This document shows, piece after piece, positions 26,716 through 34,865 of a DNA stretch of 64,000 nt. The translations under genes were made by a program, and so were the position numbers. The notes under the pieces are model-generated. The model ran no database searches. It was given only the letters and a program-made list of their open reading frames with translations, and was not told where the DNA came from. The number at the start of each line of letters is the position of its first letter. Position 1 is the first letter of the stretch. Source of the stretch: Chitinophagaceae bacterium (GTDB taxonomy: Bacteria; Bacteroidota; Bacteroidia; Chitinophagales; Chitinophagaceae); NCBI GenBank assembly GCA_016721725.1, contig JADKHN010000006.1:248001-312000 (forward strand), given 5' to 3'.

Positions 26716-28011
26716 TCAATACTGGTTCGGCTCATATTCCTTATTCCTCGGCACCACATGATAATAGGTGTTCGTGATCTTCCGGCCATTCTCCAGTTCC
26801 AGCTCGGCCACGATATAATACCCGTAGATGAAATCAATGAGCAGTTCATTCGTCAGTAATTCAGCCTGGTAACCATATTCCCTGGGTTCGAAGGAAAAAC
26901 GGCTGAAAATGCTGATGCCATCGGCTGTTTCAACGGGTGTGGCCCGGAATCGGCTGTAGACCTTATAAGTGATCTTCTTGAAAGACGGCGGGGCCGTTTT
27001 ACCATGGTAGACCAGGCTCACGAGCAATCCCTTTTCATTCTTTCCGGCCGGCATGCTTTTCAGATAGATATCATTGGCCCTGACATCGGATCCGCGGTCG
27101 GTCTTATCACTCAGTTTGATCCTGCCCTCTTTCAGGATCAGGATCCGTTTGGCAAAAAGCCTGTGGTAGTTGAAACTCACCCAGCCGTAGCCGTTATCAC
27201 CCCAGTCCTTTCCCCAGCTGTTCTTGATGATGAATCCGTCGCTGTCGTACCCGATGATACTGACCGCATGCCCGTTCTTGAATACATTACCATACCCTTT
27301 CTGCATCTCGAATTCCACCTTACCCCTCAACAGGTCTTCTTCCAGTGCGGGATTGATCTTTTTTGCCTCGACATAGGTCAGTTTATCTCCATTGATCACG
27401 AAACGCAACAGGCGGTCGGGATCCAGTTTCAATATCTCCATGCCCCGGTGAGCCGACCAGTAATTGGGTTCAATGAAATAGCCCACGGGTATGTTCTTCA
27501 CCCCGCTGTCCAGCTGCCGTTTGATGTATTCGATGTCCCTGGCCGGTTTTCCTTCCTTATAAGTACAGTAATCCTTTTGCAGGGTATAGCTGAACGTCTT
27601 TTCACTGAGCACTTCATCCACGGTGGCTCCGCTGATATCAGCCTTGTAGGCTGCAAAACTATTCTTCGCATCGGCCCAGAAGCCGAGATAGGGATTATAG
27701 GGCATCTGGTCTTCGCGGACAATTCCTTTGGAATCCAGCAGGGCCAGGTAATCCTTGAATGTGGCGCCTTCCTCATAGGCATTGGCTGAATCCACATTAT
27801 ACAGCATGGCCTTGGCCAGGGCGTAGGCGTGCTGTTCGCTGAGGTCGTTGGGAAAACCCGGCAATACTTCCATGGCGCTCAGCAGGGCGAAGGCGGAACA
27901 GGTCCCGCGGTTGTGCTGGCTTTTGACAGGACTCTGGTAATTGACGTAGTTGACGAGTTGGGCCGTGGCTTGAAAGGAATAAAAACAGGCAATTAGGAAG
28001 AATGTCCGCAT
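26716..28011 (-). CDS. Exported papain-family (C1A) cysteine peptidase
   Basis: A 431-residue exported protease. I start at 28011 (MRTFFLIACFYSFQATAQ, a signal peptide); upstream in-frame ATGs give no sensible N-terminus. The mature enzyme begins almost at once with the catalytic site: Gln in KSQHNRG and C38 in GTCSAFALLSAMEV. The His is in NGHAVSIIGYD and the Asn in IIKNSWGKDWGDNGYGW, the standard papain order. There is no obvious propeptide between signal and catalytic domain. Residues ~310-431 form an extra C-terminal beta-rich domain. It probably degrades protein outside the cytoplasm. Confidence 0.9.
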   Translation of the reverse strand: MRTFFLIACFYSFQATAQLVNYVNYQSPVKSQHNRGTCSAFALLSAMEVLPGFPNDLSEQHAYALAKAMLYNVDSANAYEEGATFKDYLALLDSKGIVREDQMPYNPYLGFWADAKNSFAAYKADISGATVDEVLSEKTFSYTLQKDYCTYKEGKPARDIEYIKRQLDSGVKNIPVGYFIEPNYWSAHRGMEILKLDPDRLLRFVINGDKLTYVEAKKINPALEEDLLRGKVEFEMQKGYGNVFKNGHAVSIIGYDSDGFIIKNSWGKDWGDNGYGWVSFNYHRLFAKRILILKEGRIKLSDKTDRGSDVRANDIYLKSMPAGKNEKGLLVSLVYHGKTAPPSFKKITYKVYSRFRATPVETADGISIFSRFSFEPREYGYQAELLTNELLIDFIYGYYIVAELELENGRKITNTYYHVVPRNKEYEPNQY

Positions 28012-28051
28012 GTTTGAAATTTTTCCAAACATAGTAAGATCAGGGCTTGGT

Positions 28052-28324
28052 CTACATACCCTCCGGAAGGTATTTTTTTGCTTCTTCAGGGCCCAGTTTC
28101 CGTATGGATTCGAATTCAGTCCGGCCGTCACCGAAAGATTCATTCCAGGAACAGAACTGGTATAAAAGTCCGCAATTAGGGCACTGGTAGAGGAAGGAAC
28201 CATTGATGAACCCCAGGTCGGTCAGTTTTCCAAAAGCTTCGGGAATGGCTGACCATTCTTCATCCATCCATTGTTTATTCCAGCTTTCTTTTTCCTTGAG
28301 TGTATCACACAGTTTGCACTTCAT
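28052..28324 (-). CDS. Small zinc-ribbon-like protein (90 aa)
   Basis: A 90-residue protein from the ATG ending at 28324 (MKCKLCDTLKEKESW). Two CxxC pairs, CKLC near the N-terminus and CPNC near residue 48, are spaced as in a zinc ribbon. It is otherwise W/E-rich (WNKQWMDEEWSAIPEAFGKL). Longer upstream starts add a basic, unlikely N-terminus. I recognise no family; small zinc-ribbon proteins may bind nucleic acid or partners. It lies between two protease genes on the same strand. Confidence 0.6.
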   Translation of the reverse strand: MKCKLCDTLKEKESWNKQWMDEEWSAIPEAFGKLTDLGFINGSFLYQCPNCGLLYQFCSWNESFGDGRTEFESIRKLGPEEAKKYLPEGM

Positions 28325-28373
28325 ATGCCTGGTTATATGAACAACAGTGAGTACAGGTATTTCAGCCAGGGAC

Positions 28374-30551
28374 TTAATCCGTTTTGATCTTGTATTCCTT
28401 CGGCGGTTCAGCACCCATCAGGTTCTTAACGAAATAATCCCAGCGGCGGCGCATCATGTAATAACTGTCGGCGCCATAACCGTGGCGGGCGTTCGGGAAG
28501 AGGATCAGGTCGTAATCTTTGTTCGCTTTTTCAAGGGCCTGTATCACCAGATAGGTATTGTAAGGCGGCACATTATCATCCATCGCGCCATGAGCCAGCA
28601 GCAGTTTACCTTTCAGGCCGGAAGCGAAATTTTGGTTGGCCTGGTTGTCGTAATTCGTCTTCCCTTTATCATCCTTCACCAACAGACCGATATAACGTTC
28701 TCCCCAATCGTCCTCGTAATTCCTATTCTCGTGATTACCCGATTCGGAGATGCCCACTTTATAAAAATCGGGATAGCGGAACATCGCGGCCGCGGTGGCA
28801 TATCCTCCGCCGGAATGTCCCCAGATGCCGACCCGGTCAAGATCCATATAAGGATGGATCGCCGCCAGTTGTTTCAATCCGCTGATCTGGTCTTCCAGGG
28901 TATTGTCGGCCATATTGCCGTAACAGGCGTCGTGGAAGGATTTGGACCGGTCGGGATTGCAGGTGCCATCAATGACCACTACGACAAAGCCCAGTTCGGC
29001 CAATGCCTGGTGATCACTGCGTGAGGGAGAGAAAGAACGGTTGCCTACACCACCACCCTGCGGTCCGGGATAGATATAATTGACCACGGGATATCTCTTT
29101 GACTTGTCTAAACTCGTAGGGGTGAACATCAATCCATACAGGTCCCATTTGCCGTCGCGGGATTTGACCTTGACGGGTTCAGCGGGTTTCCAGCCGGTGG
29201 CGGTCAGACGCGACAGGTCGGTCGTTTCGAGTTTGGCGATCAGTTTGCCTTGCTTGTCGCGTAAAACGGAGACCGGCGCCATATCGGGTTTAGAATAATT
29301 ATCCACGAAATATTTCCCATCCTGGGAAAGGGAGACCGAATGATCACCACTCTCCGGTGTGAGGAGCTGAAGGTTCTTACCGTCAAAACCGATGCGATAG
29401 AAATGGCTGAAATAGGGGTCCTCTCCTTTTTCACGACCGTTGGCATCAAAATAAAGCACCCTTTCCTTCTCATCCATTTTTAACAACCGGGTCACCACGA
29501 AATCTCCCTTGGTGACCTGGTTCTTCAACTGACCAGTTGTGGCATTATAGAGGTAGAGATGCCCCCAATCATCGCGTTCGGAATACCAGATGATCTCATT
29601 GGTGGAGGCCAGGTAATGCCAGTTGACCTTACCCTGTCCGGATTCATATTGTGTGGCTACTTTTTCTTCCAGGATGTCTTTCACCTCGCCGGTAGCGGCA
29701 TCAGCGATTCGCAGTTTGGCTTCTTTATGGTCGCGGGAACTGGATACAAAGGCCAGTTTGGTAGCATCGGCATTCCATTCATTGTCGTCGAAAGAACCGG
29801 AGCAGGCGATGTCATCGCATAAGGTACCCCGGCGAGGGTCGGCGGGTATTTGCAAGCGGATGACCTTCGGACCGTCTATTTCAATGATGACGCGCTGGAT
29901 CCGGATGATGTCCTTATCCACCGGCAGCGGGTATTTCCAGGCCTCCAGTTTGGGCCCGCCCACATTGGTGCTCACGAGGTACATATCACTCACGTGGCGC
30001 TGGTCTTGCTGAAAAGTGGCGATCTTTTTGGAATCGGGAGACCAGAGCAGGATGGCGCGGTCGCTGTGTTTCCAGCCCGCATTGTCGGTGGCATAGCCAA
30101 AGTCCTTGATGCCATCGGTCGTGAGTTGGGTCTCTTTCTTGGTCTCGACATCCCGGACCCATAGGTTCCAGTCGCGGATGAAGGCTACTTTTTTCCCATC
30201 AGGAGAAGGCACATCGTTGCCAAAACCGCGTCGACCCATTGGGGCGGCTTCCTTGGCATCACCGGAAGCGGGTAAAATGCTTTTCTTATCAGGGCCCGTC
30301 TTACGACTGCCATCCGCAGGATCGATCAGAACGTATTCCCGTCCGGCAGCGGTGGATACGGAATACCAAAATTTGCCATCAGGCAGCCAGTTGGGATTCA
30401 CATTACTCCGGTCCACCAGTTTACTGGTATTGAAACCCAGGAATTTGACGGCCTGGTTATAATCGGCCTCTGTCAATTGCTTTTTATCCCCCTGGGAAAA
30501 AGAGGAAAACCCGAGCAGGCCGAACAAAACGGCGAGAAAAATGTTTTTCAT
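28374..30551 (-). CDS. Dipeptidyl peptidase IV-family (S9B) serine peptidase, exported
   Basis: A 725-residue exported peptidase with signal MKNIFLAVLFGLLGFSSFSQ. Residues ~45-460 form the beta-propeller (repeated SPDG/SPDSK, LYLYNATTGQL, NWLPDGKFWY). Residues ~470-725 are the alpha/beta hydrolase domain with nucleophile S580 in GIWGHSGGGYA, Asp at about 658-659 in HGAMDDNVPP and H690 in NARHGYG. It releases dipeptides, typically after proline, from exported or environmental peptides. The Glu pair in the propeller that fixes the N-terminus in DPP-IV was not pinned down by eye, so the closely related DPP or acylaminoacyl peptidase types remain possible. Confidence 0.9.
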   Translation of the reverse strand: MKNIFLAVLFGLLGFSSFSQGDKKQLTEADYNQAVKFLGFNTSKLVDRSNVNPNWLPDGKFWYSVSTAAGREYVLIDPADGSRKTGPDKKSILPASGDAKEAAPMGRRGFGNDVPSPDGKKVAFIRDWNLWVRDVETKKETQLTTDGIKDFGYATDNAGWKHSDRAILLWSPDSKKIATFQQDQRHVSDMYLVSTNVGGPKLEAWKYPLPVDKDIIRIQRVIIEIDGPKVIRLQIPADPRRGTLCDDIACSGSFDDNEWNADATKLAFVSSSRDHKEAKLRIADAATGEVKDILEEKVATQYESGQGKVNWHYLASTNEIIWYSERDDWGHLYLYNATTGQLKNQVTKGDFVVTRLLKMDEKERVLYFDANGREKGEDPYFSHFYRIGFDGKNLQLLTPESGDHSVSLSQDGKYFVDNYSKPDMAPVSVLRDKQGKLIAKLETTDLSRLTATGWKPAEPVKVKSRDGKWDLYGLMFTPTSLDKSKRYPVVNYIYPGPQGGGVGNRSFSPSRSDHQALAELGFVVVVIDGTCNPDRSKSFHDACYGNMADNTLEDQISGLKQLAAIHPYMDLDRVGIWGHSGGGYATAAAMFRYPDFYKVGISESGNHENRNYEDDWGERYIGLLVKDDKGKTNYDNQANQNFASGLKGKLLLAHGAMDDNVPPYNTYLVIQALEKANKDYDLILFPNARHGYGADSYYMMRRRWDYFVKNLMGAEPPKEYKIKTD

Positions 30552-30712
30552 GTTGGGTGAGTTTGAAGGTCAGGTCAATGAACCAAATTTATGGATTAAA
30601 ATTGAGGTTCATAGCCGAATTTAGGGTTATCCGGCAATTCAATGGTTAACCGGGGGTTAACCGGCAAACATCAAATTTAACAACTCAAAATGCAATAAAA
30701 CAGGCAAAAGGA

Positions 30713-30720
30713 TATCTTTG
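30713..30720 (+). promoter_or_regulatory. -7 promoter box TATCTTTG
   Basis: An exact TAnnTTTG match ending 18 bases before the ATG at 30739. It supports that start over the upstream ATG at 30718, which would overlap the box. No clear -33 TTG is seen. Confidence 0.5.
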
Positions 30721-30738
30721 CTGCCAAACCAAAAAATC

Positions 30739-31587
30739 ATGAACAAAAATTACCTGAAACAAGTTTTGATCCCCGCCCTCGTACTCTTCACCCTGGGCAC
30801 CCAGGCACAGGGCCTGAAACTCAAACTGGTCAAGGGCCAGAAATTTGAAGTGACCAGTATCATGAAGGTCAGTTCTTCGATGTCGGTCATGGGACAGGAC
30901 ATGGAGAATAACGTCGATAATAATTCGGTCCAGAAGATCGAAGTGATGGATACCCGGGGCAATGAAACAGACCTGGCGCTCAGTACCGTCAAACTGTCTG
31001 TCAATACCCAGATGATGGGACAGGAAATGAGCTATGACAGTGATAAAAAAGACAATTCAGGTCCCCTGGCCGAAGAACTGGATAAGACCGTGAATAAAGT
31101 GAGCAACATGACGATCGACGCCAACGGGAATGTGATCCGGTCGGACAGTTCAAATGAGAAGATCAGTTCCATGTCCATGCTCGCCGGCGGCAATTCAGAA
31201 GCCCTTTACCTGATCAAGAAAGCCATTGTCGGACACGATCTTGCTCCCGGCCTTTCCTGGAATGATTCTACGGTGAGCCAGGAAGAAAAGATGACCACCA
31301 AAACGGTGGGTATCTATACGGTGAAGTCGGTAAACGCCGAAACCCGTTCTGCTACGGTACTTTTTAACGGCACCCAGTCTGTCATTGGCACCATGGAGCA
31401 AATGGGAATGGAAATGAGCCTGACCACCAATAACAAACTGGAAGGCCAGTATGAAGTGGACCTGAATACCGGGCTGATCACGCAGAGTTCGGTGATCACC
31501 ACCGGGACCTCCAATATCGAGGCCAGCGGCATGAGTATCCCGGGCACTACGAAAGTGACCAATACGGTTACAGTGAAAATGCTTTAA
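30739..31587 (+). CDS. Exported DUF6263-like protein
   Basis: A 282-residue exported protein with signal MNKNYLKQVLIPALVLFTLGTQAQ. The body is rich in M, S, T, N and V, with strand-like repeats (LKLKLVKGQKFEVTSIMKVS, VIGTMEQMGMEMSLTTNNK, LEGQYEVDLNTGLITQSSVI). This arrangement resembles the DUF6263 family of Bacteroidota periplasmic proteins with unknown function. The start at 30739 is preferred because the -7 box lies right before it. The protein is unusually rich in methionine (MSVMGQDM, QMMGQEM, MGMEM). Confidence 0.65.
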   Translation: MNKNYLKQVLIPALVLFTLGTQAQGLKLKLVKGQKFEVTSIMKVSSSMSVMGQDMENNVDNNSVQKIEVMDTRGNETDLALSTVKLSVNTQMMGQEMSYDSDKKDNSGPLAEELDKTVNKVSNMTIDANGNVIRSDSSNEKISSMSMLAGGNSEALYLIKKAIVGHDLAPGLSWNDSTVSQEEKMTTKTVGIYTVKSVNAETRSATVLFNGTQSVIGTMEQMGMEMSLTTNNKLEGQYEVDLNTGLITQSSVITTGTSNIEASGMSIPGTTKVTNTVTVKML

Positions 31588-31619
31588 GAAATAATTACCA
31601 TAATTTTTTCATACGCATC

Positions 31620-32669
31620 TTATAAGTCGTTTAGTGACCCATACTTCAAGGTAATCAATTTGCGGGCAATACGGAAGTAAACCCTGAAACAAGGTGACGG
31701 GGTGGGTTTGGGGGGCAATGAGCGGCTGGGTGTAAATCTCTTCCGAGGGGCGCCGGGTTGGTCCGGGAGGTTAATGCCCGGATCCCGGAAAAGGATCGTT
31801 CTGGTAACCAGGCCAGCCTTTATTCCAAGCGCCTTCGTCGGGCGGTGATAAGGTTTACTGAAGAATTTCTCCACGGTGATATTAAAGAGTTCCGGGTCGG
31901 TCTCCGGCATCATGTGCGTACCACCGGGAAATATGCAGAGCCAGGCTTTCGGGAGGTTCTGATAGATCTGCAGGGTATGCTGTTCCAGGATCACGTCCTT
32001 ATCCCCTGCCAACACCAGGGTCGGCGCCTGGATGCTTCGCACTTCTGCCAGGGAGATATGGGGCTGGTTGCCGAGGAGGTCGAAATACTTTTTGATCAGC
32101 GGATAATTGTAGGCTGTATCTTTTTTAGCGATCATGCTGTCCATGAACCGGTCCGTCTCCTTCACCCACCTGACCGCCCAGGGGTAGACCGCGCTGCTGT
32201 CGGGTTGCAGGTTGGCGCCCATCACGGCCATCATCTTTACTTTTTCGGGGTGACGGATGCCCATCAGCAGGCTGACGATACCTCCGTCGCTCCAGCCGAT
32301 GAAATACGCGGAATCCACTTTCAGCGATTGGAGCATGGCCGACCAGTCGTCGGTGATCTGTTCGTAGGTTAAGCGCCCCTTGTCATCCCCCGATCTTCCC
32401 TGCGCCCGGCTATCGGCAACGATCACCCGGTATTTGGTCTTGAAATATTCGATCTGGTTGGACATGGATGCGATATTGCCGCCATTGCCGTGTACCAGCA
32501 CCAGGGGAGTTCCTGTTCCATAGACCTCGTAATACATATCGATCCCGTTCACCTTTACAAAATTCCCGGCGGATGGATTATTGCCATACGGGGTTGAAAA
32601 GGCCTTTTTCTCCTGGGCATAGGATTGAAACATGAACGCCAGGGTGAAACAAAGAAGTAGTTTTTTCAT
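31620..32669 (-). CDS. Exported alpha/beta hydrolase with atypical C-terminal tail
   Basis: A 349-residue exported hydrolase with signal MKKLLLCFTLAFMFQSYAQ. The fold is complete by about residue 275: LVLVHGNGGN oxyanion loop, ADSRAQGRS, nucleophile Ser in FIGWSDGGIVS, Asp in LAGDKDVI and His in PGGTHMMPETD. The domain normally ends at TVEKFFSKP. About 70 further residues follow, basic and proline-rich (PDQPGAPRKRFTPSRSLPP), without resemblance to any hydrolase. The tail may come from loss of the original stop codon. The substrate is unknown. Confidence 0.8.
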   Translation of the reverse strand: MKKLLLCFTLAFMFQSYAQEKKAFSTPYGNNPSAGNFVKVNGIDMYYEVYGTGTPLVLVHGNGGNIASMSNQIEYFKTKYRVIVADSRAQGRSGDDKGRLTYEQITDDWSAMLQSLKVDSAYFIGWSDGGIVSLLMGIRHPEKVKMMAVMGANLQPDSSAVYPWAVRWVKETDRFMDSMIAKKDTAYNYPLIKKYFDLLGNQPHISLAEVRSIQAPTLVLAGDKDVILEQHTLQIYQNLPKAWLCIFPGGTHMMPETDPELFNITVEKFFSKPYHRPTKALGIKAGLVTRTILFRDPGINLPDQPGAPRKRFTPSRSLPPKPTPSPCFRVYFRIARKLITLKYGSLNDL

Positions 32670-32925
32670 TTTCGTTGTTTGAGATTAAATGGATGGATCC
32701 TGCTGAAAATATACTGATTTTATGAATGGATCTGAAACCTGCCCGGTTTCGGCATGAATTCATACCCGGACTGATCGCGGAAGCGGGTCCTGGGCATTCT
32801 TTTTTTTCATACAAATCATTGATTGTGAATGGCATTGCCAATAATGTAAGAAATACTTCATGAATCATCAAATAAAACGGATCACTCATACGTTTTAAAG
32901 CAGAATACCCTTAATCCAACCCTGT

Positions 32926-33438
32926 ATGAAACCACTATTCACGATCATCGCGATCCTTTCATTCCCCCTTTCGGTCATTTGCCAGGATATCACCGGACTT
33001 TGGAAAGGCACTTTATTCAATGAATCCAACGGGCAAAGTTCCAAATACGAGATCTACATCGGTAAGGAAAAAGGCAAATACATCGCCTATTCCCAAACCT
33101 GGACCCAGGTAGCGGATAAACAATATTATGGGATCAAAAAGATCAATGTCCGTATCGCCAAAGACGGAAAGGTCGTGATGCAGGATGCCAAACTGGTGGA
33201 GAACAACTACCCGGAGCCTCCGCAAAAAAACCTGTTCCAGCTGAACGTGCTCGACCTGGTTGAACAGTCCGGTGGCAGCAAACTGGACGGACCCTTTGTC
33301 ACCAACAGTTCAAAGGAATATGCGGCACTCACCGGACGGATCAACCTGACCCGGGTGAACAGCCTGATCAGCCAGAGCGACCTCTTACAGTATATTCAGA
33401 AAAACAATATCGATAACGGACTGACCGCGGCTAAATAA
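32926..33438 (+). CDS. Exported protein of unknown function
   Basis: A 170-residue protein with signal MKPLFTIIAILSFPLSVICQ. The mature part starts DITGLWKGTLFNESNGQSSKYE, like a lipocalin- or avidin-type beta barrel (GxW near the start), then KYIAYSQTWTQVADKQYYGI and helical end YIQKNNIDNGLTAAK. The first 50 residues resemble the N-terminal domain of the protein at 24477-25505 (GTWEG, then I/V-rich strand). I cannot name a family. It is divergent from the alpha/beta hydrolase and convergent with the broken lipoprotein gene. Confidence 0.65.
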   Translation: MKPLFTIIAILSFPLSVICQDITGLWKGTLFNESNGQSSKYEIYIGKEKGKYIAYSQTWTQVADKQYYGIKKINVRIAKDGKVVMQDAKLVENNYPEPPQKNLFQLNVLDLVEQSGGSKLDGPFVTNSSKEYAALTGRINLTRVNSLISQSDLLQYIQKNNIDNGLTAAK

Positions 33439-33478
33439 ACCGCCTCATCATATTGGCCGGGGAACTCTCCCCGACCTC

Positions 33479-33784
33479 CTATTTATCCAGGGCCATCAGT
33501 TTCTGTCCTATCCGTACATTTTCCATGGCCGCACTGTCGATCCTTGCCTTAAGCAAGAGGGCCTTGTCGCTGTCGCCTGAGGCATAAGCCGCATTCTGTT
33601 CTTCCTCCAGTTTATTCATTAGCGCGATACAAGCCTTTGACTGATCGTTCAGCGCTTTTTTCTGCGATTCAATATCGCCGGATGGATTTTCCGGTCTGCT
33701 CATTCACCGCCTCTTTCCCTTATCGCCGTCATTACAGGAAAACAAGAAGAATATGGAAAACATCGCGATCAGTTTTGAGTACAT
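33479..33784 (-). pseudogene. Small lipoprotein gene interrupted by an in-frame TGA
   Basis: From the ATG ending at 33784 the minus strand reads MYSKLIAMFSIFFLFSCND and then GDKGKRR, a clear lipoprotein signal (lipobox LFS-C), then TGA at 33704-33706. The next codon, in the same frame, is ATG (MSRPENPSGDIESQ...), leading to a 74-residue helical, charged region that ends at 33479 (ENVRIGQKLMALDK). Without the TGA this would be one ~101-residue lipoprotein. The TGA-ATG junction could allow reinitiation, but the product would then lack an export signal. A nonsense mutation or a base error is the simplest reading. Confidence 0.7.
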
Positions 33785-34865
33785 TGTTAACAGTTTTACG
33801 ATTTATAAAAAATTTCTCCGCTCAATATAAAGCAATTCCAAAGGCAGGTCAGCAGCAGCTTCCGGACCTGGGTAATTATTGGCAGCTTTTTCCCAGCAGG
33901 GCCCGGTATGTAACACCAGGCCTCCTTGATGACAGGTATCATGAATGCCCATGACCAAACGATCATTTGCCAGGCCCATACCGATTACCTTGTGTCATTG
34001 TTTCACCGAATAGCATTCTGTAAACATGTGTTTTTCCGCCACAGGCCCATTTTTCCTGAGCTTGAAACCCTGCTCAATGCACGGCAGGGACCTTGATCAC
34101 CTGAAAATGGTAAAGGATCCCAACCATTGGTCCTCTACAGGATTGCCGGTCAATACCATTTGTTCTTCACCGTACCAACAACTGGCGGAAAAAGGGGTTT
34201 CGTCAATGGACTTTCATCGTTCCGGATGAAATATAAGAAGACTGGGCCAGGCAAACAGCAGAGGAAATGAATTTGATTTTAGCATAAATGATGAATTGAA
34301 GACCTTGCTCGGACCGTTGTCCATCCGGATGATCAAGAAACATTCGGATAACGAAAACAAGAGTTGATCCTGCTCACCTTGGCGGGTCGCCATTCAAAGA
34401 GGATTCACTGCCCGGACTGAAAAAGAAATTCCATCCCGCTACGATCAGTTTCAAGGAACGGCATCATATAGAAAATGACAAGAAGTCCGGGCTGTTCGTC
34501 ATTCGATTTCCTGGATTACTTTAAACAAAAACGCCATCATCACCGCCGAAATGCTGAACATAGTTCCTCCCTTTGTTTGCCAGAATGCAACAAGCAATGT
34601 CACTCCTGATGGTCAGCTGGGTGATAATATGTCCTTCTCGATCACTTGGAACCGGTTCTTTAATCAGGAATTACCATCGGAGGGCTTGAATATTTCGTGG
34701 TGAAAGATTATTCCAAGATCGGGTTCTTCTCAAAAATACCTGTTAAGCCATCCGGACGTCTATGAATAAATAATAAAAAGGTCCCATGCCAATTGGCACG
34801 GAAACCTGATCTACCGGAAAAAGGTCAAGTCCTGGTCGGTGGCGGAGTTTTTAAGGGCCTTAGGA
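33785..34865. other. Gene-free, decayed-looking region of about 1.1 kb
   Basis: No intact gene over 70 residues is convincing here. On the plus strand there are short open pieces that look protein-like in changing frames. One is 34266-34366 (NEFDFSINDELKTLLGPLS). Another is 34524-34703, containing an ATG at 34551 (MLNIVPPFVCQNATSNV...), whose end continues in another frame as GLEYFVVKDYSKIGFFSK to about 34765. This pattern suggests one or more genes broken by stops and shifts. I could not assign a family. No tRNA, IS end or clear promoter is seen. Confidence 0.55.

Noticed and set aside
33704..33706. Selenocysteine at the in-frame TGA
   Set aside because: The TGA is directly followed by ATG in a variable lipoprotein region, with no redox motif around it and no visible SECIS-like context.
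34026..34229. 67-residue plus-strand ORF starting MCFSATGPFF
   Set aside because: Only the first six residues resemble the MCFSATASF opening of a known membrane-protein family; the rest does not, and it lies in a region of broken frames.
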